A stretch of 16,144 bases of DNA, taken from assembly GCA_016297945.1 (NCBI GenBank), contig JAEDFR010000051.1, forward strand, positions 1 to 16,144, written 5' to 3'. The stretch comes from Lachnospiraceae bacterium. GTDB taxonomy: Bacteria; Bacillota; Clostridia; Lachnospirales; Lachnospiraceae. Under the pieces are notes generated by a model, which worked only from the letters and a program-made list of their open reading frames with translations, was not told where the DNA came from and did not search any database. A program made the position numbers and the translations under genes. Shown here one piece after another: positions 8,888 to 16,144 of this stretch. How positions within the stretch are numbered: the first letter of the stretch is position 1; each line of letters opens with the position of its first letter.

Positions 8888-10072
8888 ATGGAAACATATG
8901 AAATATTACGCGATTTGGCAATTATTCTTTTTTCCGCAAAACTATGTGGTATGATTGCCAGAAAATGTAAAGCACCGCAGGTAGCCGGACAGATTATTGC
9001 CGGATTAATTATCGGACCCTGTTTTCTAGGTCTGGTACAACAATCGGATTTTATTGCAAAAATGGCTGAAATCGGCGTTATTCTTGTCATGTTCTCCGCC
9101 GGACTGGAAACAGACCTCAAGGATTTAATTAAAACCGGACCTAAGGCTTTTGCCATTGCCTGCTTCGGCGTATTTATTCCTTTTATTTTCGGTTCCCTTT
9201 TATATTTTGCTTTTTACGGATTTGAAGGAGTGGGAACACCTTCCTTTTTTGTCGGTATGAGTATCGGTGCCATTATGACAGCAACCAGTGTCAGCATTAC
9301 CGTGGCCGCCCTGCAGGAACTTGGAAAATTAAAAGGATTAGTCGGAACCACCATCTTAAGTTCTGCCATTATTGATGATGTCATCGGCATTATTGTTTTG
9401 ACAGTTGTCATCGGTTTTAAGGATACCTCCGTAAAACCTTCCATGATTGTAATTAAAACGATATTGTTCTTTATCGTGGCCTTCGTTGGCGGATATTTTG
9501 CATACAAGGGATTCAAATGGTTAGATAACCGAAATCCACATACCCAAAGAATTCCGATTTTGGGATTTGTTTTGTGCTTTGCTCTTGCATACGTTGCGGA
9601 AAAATATTTCGGCATTGCTGACATTACCGGTGCATATGCGGCAGGTATTATCTTATGCAGCTTAAAAGATGCTGAATATATCAATACCAAAGCGCACATC
9701 AGCACCTATATGATTTTTGCTCCGATTTTCTTTGTGGGAATTGGTTTAAAAACAACTTTTTCGGCAATGAACGGCAAATTCCTGTTGTTTAGTCTCTGCT
9801 TTGTTATTGTTGCCCTTCTAACCAAGATCATTGGCTGCGGCTTTATGGCAAAGCTTTGTCGGTTCAACTGGTCCGACTCTTTAAAAATTGGTGTCGGAAT
9901 GATGACACGTGGTGAAGTTGCATTGATTGTTGCCCAGAAATGTCTGTCAGTCGGAATGATTTCGTCCGAATACTTTACGGCTGTCATCTTACTCATTATC
10001 AGTTCTTCTGTTATGACACCGATTATTTTGAAGTTTCTATTCTCCAGAGATAAAGAAGAGGTAGCGGCATAA
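8888..10072 (+). CDS. CPA2-family cation (Na+ or K+)/proton antiporter, Kef/NapA type
   Basis: This 394-residue membrane protein should exchange a monovalent cation for protons across the cytoplasmic membrane. The ATG at 8888 is preferred over an in-frame GTG at 8855 because AAAGGA lies 8 bases upstream. Hydrophobic segments fill almost the whole length. Family landmarks include RKCKAPQVAGQIIAGLIIGP (25-44), the TATS motif at 131-134, the adjacent aspartates D163-D164 in AIIDDVIG that form the ion site of electrogenic CPA2 exchangers, APIFFVGIGL (278-287) and MMTRGEVALIVAQ (338-350). The protein ends soon after the last helix, so it lacks the TrkA-N/RCK regulatory domain of KefB and KefC; this makes a simple Na+/H+ antiporter somewhat more likely than a glutathione-gated K+ system. 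The cation cannot be set from sequence. It appears monocistronic. Confidence 0.93.
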   Translation: METYEILRDLAIILFSAKLCGMIARKCKAPQVAGQIIAGLIIGPCFLGLVQQSDFIAKMAEIGVILVMFSAGLETDLKDLIKTGPKAFAIACFGVFIPFIFGSLLYFAFYGFEGVGTPSFFVGMSIGAIMTATSVSITVAALQELGKLKGLVGTTILSSAIIDDVIGIIVLTVVIGFKDTSVKPSMIVIKTILFFIVAFVGGYFAYKGFKWLDNRNPHTQRIPILGFVLCFALAYVAEKYFGIADITGAYAAGIILCSLKDAEYINTKAHISTYMIFAPIFFVGIGLKTTFSAMNGKFLLFSLCFVIVALLTKIIGCGFMAKLCRFNWSDSLKIGVGMMTRGEVALIVAQKCLSVGMISSEYFTAVILLIISSSVMTPIILKFLFSRDKEEVAA

Positions 10073-10081
10073 GCGAACAAA

Positions 10082-10143
10082 AAGGAATGCCCGGTTTCAA
10101 AACTCAGACTTCGTCTTCAGACAGTTGAAACCGGGCATTCCTT
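10082..10143. terminator. Shared hairpin terminator between antiporter and trmB
   Basis: Perfect 19-base inverted arms (10082-10100 and 10125-10143, AAGGAATGCCCGGTTTCAA and its complement) enclose a 24-base loop. On the minus strand the stem is followed by a T run, so it serves trmB well. On the plus strand the following sequence is only moderately T-rich, so it may end the antiporter transcript less efficiently. It directly abuts the trmB stop codon. Confidence 0.85.
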
Positions 10144-10782
10144 CTATCTATATATAATATATTTACAAATCGGATTTCCGATTGAAGAAAATTTTTCCTC
10201 ATATTCAGTCATGATATTACCTTCATTTAAGACGGGATCACTGTGTAAATCATAGGTAATGACCTTTGCCTTCCAGCCGGCTAATTCTAACTGTTCAACC
10301 GCGAAATCAAATAGATCTCTATTATCGGTTTTAAACTCAATAAATCCATCCTTTTTTAAAATTTCATCATATCTTTGCAAAAATTCTTTGGAAGGAAGAC
10401 GTCTTTTTGCATGCCGGTCTTTGGGCCAGGGATCGGAAAAATTCAAATAGATTTTATCCACTTCGCCTTGTTCAAAAACCTCGGTAATTTCTTCTGCATC
10501 CATGCGGATAAACTTTAAATTCGGCAATTCATTCTGCTCCATTTTCTGTATGGCACGTAACAATACACTGGAATATTTTTCAATCCCGATAAAATTGATA
10601 TCCGGATTTTGTTCTGCCAAAGCCATGATAAAACGCCCTTTTCCCATCCCGATTTCAATCTGCAAGGGCTGATCTTTTTCAAAAAAGCTTTTGATTTTTC
10701 CCTTCTGCTCTGTAACATTCTGAATGACATATTTTGAATCGGCTATTACTTCTCTGGAACCGCTAATATTACGAAGACGCAT
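10144..10782 (-). CDS. trmB: tRNA (guanine-N7-)-methyltransferase TrmB
   Basis: TrmB transfers a methyl group from S-adenosylmethionine to N7 of guanine 46 in the variable loop of many tRNAs, in the cytoplasm. The 212-residue length is normal. The Rossmann methyltransferase fold shows the SAM-binding glycine loop EIGMGKG (43-49), the acidic strand end IGIEKY (65-70), MDAEE (94-98), the TrmB signature YLNFSDPWPKDRHAKRRL (112-129) with D117, and the TEYEEKF motif (192-198) that contributes to guanine binding. The start is secure: AAGGAG lies 6 bases before ATG. It is a single gene, divergent from the carboxypeptidase and convergent with the antiporter. No catalytic residue appears to be missing. 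Confidence 0.97.
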   Translation of the reverse strand: MRLRNISGSREVIADSKYVIQNVTEQKGKIKSFFEKDQPLQIEIGMGKGRFIMALAEQNPDINFIGIEKYSSVLLRAIQKMEQNELPNLKFIRMDAEEITEVFEQGEVDKIYLNFSDPWPKDRHAKRRLPSKEFLQRYDEILKKDGFIEFKTDNRDLFDFAVEQLELAGWKAKVITYDLHSDPVLNEGNIMTEYEEKFSSIGNPICKYIIYR

Positions 10783-10820
10783 GCTTTTCTCCTTTTTTCG
10801 CTTTGTTTTTCAATTGTTTT

Positions 10821-10848
10821 ATTGTATCATAATTGTAGTTGTTTTCAA
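10821..10848 (-). promoter_or_regulatory. Promoter of trmB with extended -10
   Basis: On the minus strand TTGAAA (10848-10843) and TACAAT (10826-10821) are 16 bases apart, with TGA directly before the -10 giving an extended -10 element. The leader to the trmB ATG would be about 32 bases. The -35 overlaps the Shine-Dalgarno region of the divergent carboxypeptidase gene (AAAGGAG, 10847-10853). Confidence 0.65.
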
Positions 10849-10860
10849 AGGAGATCATAC

Positions 10861-12378
10861 ATGCATCAAAACTTAATCAAAAAAGCATTGCCCCTTTGTC
10901 TGTCTGTCGCAATTGCTTTTTCCGGTTTTTTTACAAATGCAAACACTGTTTATGCAGAACCTGCTACTGATTCCGAATCATCCGGTGAAATAGATCCTCA
11001 TGATTATTATGCCTTAGCTGAGGCAAGAAAATCTCTTCCCATTCAGAGTAATGAAATTGCAAACTGGCCGCAGGGACCGCAGATTGGTGCTGAAGGTGCT
11101 ATTTTAATGGAAGCCAATACCGGTACGGTTTTATATGCAAAAAATATAGATGAAAAGCTTTATCCTGCCAGTACCACAAAAATCATGACCGCCCTTCTTG
11201 CAATCGAGAATTCTCAGATGGATGAAATGGTTACTTTTTCACATGATGCGGTTTTTTCCATAGAAAGAGGTTCCTCCAACATGGGAATGGACGAAGGTCA
11301 GTCTATTCCGATGGAACAGGCTCTTTATGGCATTTTGGTTTATTCTGCAAATGAGGTATGTAATGCTGTTGGCGAGCATATTGCCGGTGACATGAATTCT
11401 TATGTTGAAATGATGAATCAAAAGGCTGCAGAGCTTGGCTGTACCAATACACATTTTGTTACAACAAACGGCCTTCATGATGAAAACCACTATACAACTC
11501 CCAGAGATCTTGCTACAATCGCCCGTGCTTTTTTTGCAAATCCCACGCTTTCAAAAATGGCCGGTACCGCATATTATCACGTTCCGCAGTCTCCGACGCA
11601 GCCGGATGATGATGTAGATTTATACACACACAATTTATTGACAAAAAAGACTTATGAATATGACGGATATATCGGTGGAAAAACGGGATATACCACAGTG
11701 GCAAGACAGACGCTTGTCTCCTGTGCAGAACGTGACGGTATAAAATTAATCTGCGTAATTATGAAAGAAGAATCCCCGAATCAGTTTTTAGATACGATTG
11801 CCTTGTTCGATTATGGATTTAACAACTTTGAAAAAGTTGTCATTGCAGATAACGAAACCAATTATTCCGTAAATGAATCTTCTCTGTTTGAAAGTGATCA
11901 TGATATCTTTTTTAGCAGTAATCCTATCATGGAAATTGACCCGAATGCTTATATTATTATGCCAAAAACTGTTGCCTTTGATGGTCTGACATCTTCCTTA
12001 TCCTATGAAAACGCACAGGAATCCGAAGCGATACTCGCTACCATAGATTATGAATATCAGGGCATCTACTTAGGCTCTGCCGATGTTACCATTACACAAA
12101 CAACTCCCTCGGATAGCTTTTTATCAGAAATGGGAAAAAATAACGATAGTGAAACTCAGCAAAACAGTGACAATATACTTTTTATCAATGTTATTCATAT
12201 TCTCATTGCTGTTGTTGTAGCATTTTTACTCGTCCTTGGCATCATTGGGGCTATCACTTTTGTCCGTAATTACAGTTTTTCATCCCGTAGAAGAAGAGGA
12301 GCAACCATAAAAATAAAACGTCCGAAAAAAAGCAGACGAAAAAGACGCCGAAACAACGGTCTTCATGATTCCTGGTAA
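10861..12378 (+). CDS. D-alanyl-D-alanine carboxypeptidase (peptidase S11, DacA/DacF family), membrane-anchored
   Basis: This penicillin-binding protein of 505 residues trims the terminal D-Ala from peptidoglycan stem peptides on the outer face of the membrane and so limits cross-linking. The ATG at 10861 has AAAGGAG 7 bases upstream, better than an in-frame TTG at 10822. It has a signal peptide at about 1-32 (ends VYAEP). The three penicillin-binding motifs are present: S104-T-T-K107 (catalytic Ser and Lys), S162-A-N164 and K274-T-G276. A beta-rich C-terminal region (about 325-412) follows. Instead of the amphipathic anchor of E. coli PBP5 it has a transmembrane helix (about 441-467) and a very basic cytoplasmic tail (475-498, many Arg and Lys). 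I see no clear promoter; it must overlap the trmB promoter region. Which dac paralogue this is cannot be decided, so no symbol is given. Confidence 0.94.
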   Translation: MHQNLIKKALPLCLSVAIAFSGFFTNANTVYAEPATDSESSGEIDPHDYYALAEARKSLPIQSNEIANWPQGPQIGAEGAILMEANTGTVLYAKNIDEKLYPASTTKIMTALLAIENSQMDEMVTFSHDAVFSIERGSSNMGMDEGQSIPMEQALYGILVYSANEVCNAVGEHIAGDMNSYVEMMNQKAAELGCTNTHFVTTNGLHDENHYTTPRDLATIARAFFANPTLSKMAGTAYYHVPQSPTQPDDDVDLYTHNLLTKKTYEYDGYIGGKTGYTTVARQTLVSCAERDGIKLICVIMKEESPNQFLDTIALFDYGFNNFEKVVIADNETNYSVNESSLFESDHDIFFSSNPIMEIDPNAYIIMPKTVAFDGLTSSLSYENAQESEAILATIDYEYQGIYLGSADVTITQTTPSDSFLSEMGKNNDSETQQNSDNILFINVIHILIAVVVAFLLVLGIIGAITFVRNYSFSSRRRRGATIKIKRPKKSRRKRRRNNGLHDSW

Positions 12379-12406
12379 TCACTTGAAGAATACGTTATTT
12401 TAGCGT

Positions 12407-13345
12407 CTATGCCTCCGGTATATTCGAAATCAGATTTTTCCGATATTTTTCCATCAGAATATCTTTTTCCTCATCCGAAATTTTTTTCATGGTTTTTACC
12501 ACATATATTTTTCCGGATTCTGATTTTCGGATACGGTTTTTACATTTAATAAAACCATGCTTTTTACACATCGAAACACAATAATAATGTTTACTGTTAT
12601 TACTAAACCATGGAATTATTTCTGTGGTTTTTCTTTTACAAAGATAACATCCGCAATAAGAGATTTCTTCATCATGCATTGCTTCTGATTTTGAACCAAA
12701 TCCCCGGGAAATATATTTGTAATAGCTGTCAAAAGCAATATGTACTTCTTCTTTTTTGCTTTCGGGAATACAATACGTATCAAACGATAGCTTTTTGCGG
12801 TTCTTTCTCTTAATTAAACGTAAGACTTTCGCTGTATAATATGCATCGGAAAATGCTCTGTGAAAAGAAATGTCTTTTTTGATTTTAAAATAATCAACCG
12901 CATATTCCAGAGTATGCTGATATTTTTTGCCTTCTGTCTGAAGTGCAAATATTTTTTGAACATCAATATAGCAAATAGGTCCTTTTGATAGCGGTTTTAA
13001 ACCGAAATATTTCATATTTCTCTGAAGCTCCAGCAAATCCAAAGAACCCCAGGTACAAAAAATATAATTGGATCCGCAAAATTCCAAAAAGGAATCCATT
13101 ACTTCTTTAAAAGAACGGGCATTTTTTAGCTCCGATTCTTCAATATGTATAATATTACCAATAATGTGATTGATATTTTTGTACACTCTCGGTTTAATCA
13201 GTTCACTAAATCTTCCGATTTCTTTAAAACAGCTATTTAATTTTACCGCCCCTATTTCAATGATTTCAAAGGGGAGACTTTTATTGGAATAAATCTTTCC
13301 GGAGGGCGATTGATTCCATTCTAAATCCAAAACAATGTAATTCAT
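12407..13345 (-). CDS. DEDDh 3'-5' exonuclease (DnaQ/KapD-like) with C-terminal cysteine cluster
   Basis: The 312-residue protein starts with an exonuclease fold of the DnaQ/ERI-1/KapD group, which removes nucleotides from 3' ends of RNA or DNA using two metal ions. Visible catalytic residues are D7 and E9 (VLDLEWNQ), D103 (WGSLDLLEL) and the H162/D167 pair (HRAFSDAYYTAKV), all of the DEDDh set. After about residue 190 comes a tail with cysteines at 231, 233, 236, 256, 260 and 268 and H263, which looks like a small zinc-binding module. The start is uncertain: an ATG at 13360 gives 317 residues without a ribosome site, while ATG 13345 has weak GAAAG upstream and begins MNYIVLDLEW, the expected start for this family. 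The natural substrate is unknown. It converges on the carboxypeptidase gene with a 28-base gap. Confidence 0.85.
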   Translation of the reverse strand: MNYIVLDLEWNQSPSGKIYSNKSLPFEIIEIGAVKLNSCFKEIGRFSELIKPRVYKNINHIIGNIIHIEESELKNARSFKEVMDSFLEFCGSNYIFCTWGSLDLLELQRNMKYFGLKPLSKGPICYIDVQKIFALQTEGKKYQHTLEYAVDYFKIKKDISFHRAFSDAYYTAKVLRLIKRKNRKKLSFDTYCIPESKKEEVHIAFDSYYKYISRGFGSKSEAMHDEEISYCGCYLCKRKTTEIIPWFSNNSKHYYCVSMCKKHGFIKCKNRIRKSESGKIYVVKTMKKISDEEKDILMEKYRKNLISNIPEA

Positions 13346-13392
13346 TTTATTCTTTCTCATCGGAATTTATAATCATAAATATCATTATTTCT

Positions 13393-13421
13393 ATTATAAC
13401 GTGTACAAAGCCGAATGTCGA
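13393..13421 (-). promoter_or_regulatory. Promoter of the DEDDh exonuclease gene
   Basis: On the minus strand TCGACA (13421-13416) and a perfect TATAAT (13398-13393) are 17 bases apart, 47 bases before the preferred ATG. This indicates that the exonuclease is transcribed on its own rather than only by read-through from the histidine kinase upstream. I see no convincing terminator between the kinase stop and this promoter. Confidence 0.7.
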
Positions 13422-13462
13422 TGTTTTCAGCACGGATCATATTTACGAAAAAACGACTGTCT

Positions 13463-15940
13463 TCATTTTTTTATGATTTCAGCAAGCGTTTCAAACAATT
13501 TTTTTATTTCTACCGGCTTGGATACAAAACCATTCATCCCTTTTTCCAATGCCTTTCTCCGGTCTTCCTCAAATGCATTGGCAGTCATGGCAATAATGGG
13601 AATGCCTGCTTTTTCCGTGTCATTCAACATACGAATTTTCTCTGTAGCCATATATCCGTCCAGATTGGGCATCTGAATGTCCATTAAAATAACATCATAA
13701 TAATGAGATTCTTCTCTACAGAGCATGGAAACACACTCTACACCATCTGCTGCACGTTCCACTAAAAGCCCTGCTTCTCCCAAAATTTCTATGGCAATTT
13801 CTGCATTCAAATCATTATCCTCTGCGAGCAGAATTCTTTTACCGCGAAGCATATCAGTAAAATCTTCAAGATAGGCGCTTTCTTTAAATCTATTTGGTAA
13901 TGTCACGCTCTCAAAAGGAATTCTTATTGTAACCTTTGTTCCTATTCCCAGTTCACTTTCTATCTCAATCGTGCCACCCATAATATCCAATAGTTTTTTG
14001 GTAATGCCCATACCCAAACCGGTTCCCTGAATCTCATAGGTTGCTTTGTTTCTTTCCCTCTCAAAACTGTCATATATATTAGGTAAAAATTCCTTGGACA
14101 TTCCAACACCGGTATCCTGCACAACAATCATTAAATCATATTGTTTGTTCTGCTTTTCTATAATGGTGGCAAAAGCATCTATTTTACCGCCGGAACCGGT
14201 ATATTTTATGGCATTACTAACCACGTTGGAAAGAATCTCTTCCACACGGACATGGTCAATATTTGCACTAATTTCATCAAAATCAATGGAATACCGGTAT
14301 TCTACATGGCGGTTTTTGGCCTCATCCTCAAAACGACTAAATCCACTTTGGATAACGCCTACAAGCTCTGCCGGCTCATAATCAAGTGTCAGTTTTCCTT
14401 TTTCAATCCGTGCCATCTCCAATACACTGTTCAACAATTTCAGCATATAGTCACCGGAAGCTCTGATTTTCTTTAAATAGTCCTCTAAATTATCTTTATT
14501 ATCAATATTCTGAAGAGCTAACTCCGTAAATCCCATAATTGCATTCATAGGTGTGCGGATATCATGCGACATATTAAATAGAAAAGTCGACTTCGCTCGA
14601 TTGGCAGATTCTGCAGCATCCTTTGCTTTTGCAAGATCTTTGCTGAGTTTAATCTCATCATCAATACAACGGGCCATGGAAATCTCATGCATATCCCCAT
14701 CTTCACCGGCTACAAATATTACCCGGGTATCCATCCAGTGAATGAGCCCGTCATCACCAATTTGACGGTGCTTAAGCTGTAATTCTTTTTCACCTCTCCG
14801 AAAAGCATCAATCTGGTTCTGCCTGCAGAAAAGCTTAAAAAAAGCTTCTGCCTCTTCCTTATCCGGAAGGGTAGAAACACCCACCTCAATAAAATCATCC
14901 AAAGTCCCATCAATAGCCGCAGTCTTGTTAACAAAACTGCTATAGGAAATAATCCGGTATGTATTCCGGGTTAAATTTACCTCCGCTACCAGAGGATATA
15001 CCGTTCCGACTGCAGCAGCAACCATTTGCAAACGGGTTCGCAGTTCTTTTTCATGCCGGACTGTTTCATCTACACTTCGGGTTCCCACTACAGCCACACG
15101 ACTGCCATCATTTTTTCTGACAAAAGAAACCTTGGCTTCCAGATAGCGAAGTCCATCCTTTCGTTTTCTATGATAGTTTACGGAAAATCCACCTTCTGCT
15201 TTTTCAAGATTTTCTACAGATAAAGCCTTTCTTAAAGTTTCTCCGGTATCTTCTGATACTAAATCCGTACAATATTGCGCAAGTCCTTCTGACCAGCAGA
15301 AACCAAATCTTCCGAAATATTCTGCAATTTCTCTTCCGTCTTCATGTTCATGACGAAATACCGTGACATAATCATTTTGATAATCTACCAGCAAAACAGA
15401 ATAATAGACATCGCCCAAGCCTTGGATAATAGCTTCGCGCTCCTGGATACGTGCTGTTATCTTTGCATTTCCCTTGTATTCTTCTGTAACATCAGCACTA
15501 TATAAAAGAATTCGATTCCCTTCACATCCGATGTCTTGTAACGGTGTCCATGTGCAACGCAACCAGATTCCATCAATAATGGGATAATCCTGACTTACTT
15601 TCTTATTTTCCTTAAGCTTTGCTGTTAAATAGGACAGATCAGAAAAACGCAGACCCTCTTCGCATTCTTCCAAAAGAAATGGTTTCATCCATGTGCGAAA
15701 GAACTCTTCGTACGAATGACGTGCATTCATGGTCGTTTTTCCTGTCAAATCTTTTAATACGGTATAAGAATTATCTTTCAAATCAATGATTCCCGCTGTT
15801 AAAAGGTTATCCACCAAACTACTGAGAATATCCACAGACTGTTGGTATGCTTTTGCAAGATCATTTCTAATTTCATCATCTTCTGTATCATCTGACAAAT
15901 TATGATGATTTATGTTGGTATTTGTTGTTAAATCACTCAT
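13463..15940 (-). CDS. Cytoplasmic PAS-containing hybrid histidine kinase with C-terminal receiver
   Basis: The 825-residue protein autophosphorylates on a histidine and passes the phosphate to its own receiver. The ATG at 15940 is chosen because AAAGGAG lies upstream; an in-frame ATG at 15964 has no ribosome site. Order: PAS-like sensor regions at about 35-155, 170-295 and 305-430; a coil (SKDLAKAKDAAESANRAK); dimerisation domain with H459 in FLFNMSHDIRTPMNAIMGF; ATPase domain with N576 in SNAIKYT, D609 in DTGVGM and GTGLGMGIT at 639-647; receiver at about 700-825 with LLAEDN, phospho-acceptor D754 (ILMDIQMP), T786 and K808 (SKP). I see no transmembrane segment or signal peptide, so the signal is probably intracellular, but the ligand is unknown. 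No histidine phosphotransfer domain or DNA-binding output is fused, so a partner must be encoded elsewhere. Confidence 0.94.
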   Translation of the reverse strand: MSDLTTNTNINHHNLSDDTEDDEIRNDLAKAYQQSVDILSSLVDNLLTAGIIDLKDNSYTVLKDLTGKTTMNARHSYEEFFRTWMKPFLLEECEEGLRFSDLSYLTAKLKENKKVSQDYPIIDGIWLRCTWTPLQDIGCEGNRILLYSADVTEEYKGNAKITARIQEREAIIQGLGDVYYSVLLVDYQNDYVTVFRHEHEDGREIAEYFGRFGFCWSEGLAQYCTDLVSEDTGETLRKALSVENLEKAEGGFSVNYHRKRKDGLRYLEAKVSFVRKNDGSRVAVVGTRSVDETVRHEKELRTRLQMVAAAVGTVYPLVAEVNLTRNTYRIISYSSFVNKTAAIDGTLDDFIEVGVSTLPDKEEAEAFFKLFCRQNQIDAFRRGEKELQLKHRQIGDDGLIHWMDTRVIFVAGEDGDMHEISMARCIDDEIKLSKDLAKAKDAAESANRAKSTFLFNMSHDIRTPMNAIMGFTELALQNIDNKDNLEDYLKKIRASGDYMLKLLNSVLEMARIEKGKLTLDYEPAELVGVIQSGFSRFEDEAKNRHVEYRYSIDFDEISANIDHVRVEEILSNVVSNAIKYTGSGGKIDAFATIIEKQNKQYDLMIVVQDTGVGMSKEFLPNIYDSFERERNKATYEIQGTGLGMGITKKLLDIMGGTIEIESELGIGTKVTIRIPFESVTLPNRFKESAYLEDFTDMLRGKRILLAEDNDLNAEIAIEILGEAGLLVERAADGVECVSMLCREESHYYDVILMDIQMPNLDGYMATEKIRMLNDTEKAGIPIIAMTANAFEEDRRKALEKGMNGFVSKPVEIKKLFETLAEIIKK

Positions 15941-15993
15941 TGCAATAAATCTCCTTTTAACCATGTAGGAATATTGCTTTTTTTATCTCAAAT

Positions 15994-16022
15994 ATATTAA
16001 TTTAACAACACACTTTTTGCAA
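15994..16022 (-). promoter_or_regulatory. Promoter of the hybrid histidine kinase gene
   Basis: On the minus strand TTGCAA (16022-16017) and TAATAT (15999-15994) are separated by 17 bases, with a leader of about 47 bases to ATG 15940. One arm of a 12-bp inverted repeat fills most of the spacer, so a protein bound there would compete with RNA polymerase. Confidence 0.6.
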
Positions 16023-16047
16023 ATTTATCAAAATATGTGTTGTTAAA
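16001..16047. repeat. Perfect 12-bp inverted repeat around the kinase promoter, possible operator
   Basis: TTTAACAACACA at 16001-16012 is mirrored exactly by TGTGTTGTTAAA at 16036-16047, with a 23-base AT-rich centre containing the -35 box of the kinase promoter. It also lies 11 bases past the stop of the upstream receiver gene, so it could be that gene's terminator stem. No strong T run follows it on the minus strand, and the overlap with the promoter favours an operator role, which is inference. Confidence 0.6.
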
Positions 16048-16058
16048 ATTATATATAA

Positions 16059-16144
16059 TTACCCAATGTATGTTCTTAATATTTCTTTTATCTTATCCGG
16101 CAGTATCGGTTTTTCAAGATAATCTGTAAATCCCATACAAAGAT
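16059..16144 (-). CDS. C-terminal end of a receiver-domain protein (response regulator or hybrid kinase), cut by the window edge
   Basis: Only the last 27 complete codons and a stop (TAA at 16061-16059) are in the window. They read LCMGFTDYLEKPILPDKIKE and then seven more residues ending in Gly. The GF-x-DYL-x-KP signature is the end of a receiver domain, with the conserved lysine before proline and the final amphipathic helix. Its receiver is C-terminal, as in the neighbouring kinase, so this may be a second hybrid kinase or a stand-alone regulator. The gene is on the same strand as the kinase and about 118 bases upstream of it, but the kinase has its own promoter. Confidence 0.8.
   Translation of the reverse strand, partial: LCMGFTDYLEKPILPDKIKEILRTYIG

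Noticed and set aside
9214..10080. Minus-strand open frames of 163 and 124 codons opposite the antiporter
   Set aside because: The antiporter frame has full family motifs and a ribosome site; the antisense frames resemble no protein I know and lack start signals.
12361..12388. Possible terminator hairpin at the end of the carboxypeptidase gene (CTTCA...TGAAG)
   Set aside because: The stem is short and broken by mismatches, and it overlaps the coding end; the following T-rich sequence is weak.
13401..13687. Two overlapping plus-strand open frames of about 90 codons across the end of the kinase gene
   Set aside because: They run antisense to the receiver domain and the exonuclease promoter and have no ribosome site or recognisable motif.
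15941..15993. A riboswitch in the kinase leader
   Set aside because: The leader is only about 47 bases, AT-rich, and shows no conserved aptamer features.

Overview
The window looks like chromosomal DNA from a low-GC anaerobic Firmicute, most likely a member of the Lachnospiraceae (Clostridia). This is inferred from AT-rich coding with purine-rich Shine-Dalgarno sites, an S11 carboxypeptidase with a membrane anchor and basic tail, a soluble PAS hybrid histidine kinase typical of that family, and an RHS/YD wall-associated protein of the clostridial type. No species can be named from sequence alone.

Layout. The left half (1-8388, minus strand) is a two-gene operon. A small four-helix membrane protein (7984-8388) is followed 19 bases later by a giant secreted RHS/YD-repeat protein (start 7964) that runs off the left edge after at least 2,654 residues without a stop. 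The giant protein has, in order, a signal peptide, a short charged coil, an N-terminal wall-associated region, a DNRLRE-like beta domain, a LysM domain, a DUF6531 module, about 70 YD repeats, and a Pro/Glu/Lys-rich linker. Its C-terminal end, where a core and any cargo would lie, is outside the window. A tRNA-Pro(CGG) gene with its own promoter and terminator separates this operon from the rest, with a 14-bp tandem repeat between them.

The middle (8.7-13.4 kb) is housekeeping: a CPA2 cation/proton antiporter (plus), trmB (minus, sharing a 19-bp-arm hairpin terminator with the antiporter), a D-Ala-D-Ala carboxypeptidase (plus, divergent from trmB), and a DEDDh exonuclease with a C-terminal cysteine cluster (minus, convergent with the carboxypeptidase). 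The right end holds a cytoplasmic hybrid histidine kinase (minus) with a well-formed promoter interleaved with a 12-bp inverted repeat. Before it, cut by the window edge, are the last 27 residues of another receiver-domain protein on the same strand.

How the parts relate. The antiporter, TrmB and carboxypeptidase serve ion balance, tRNA modification and cell-wall trimming, and show no sign of a shared pathway. The giant RHS protein with its membrane partner is the accessory element. It lies just downstream of the 3' end of a tRNA gene, a common integration position, although no attachment repeat or integrase is visible. I found no CRISPR array, insertion sequence or replication origin. The nearest thing to an undescribed system is the RHS protein plus the small membrane protein, and its decisive part lies to the left of the window.
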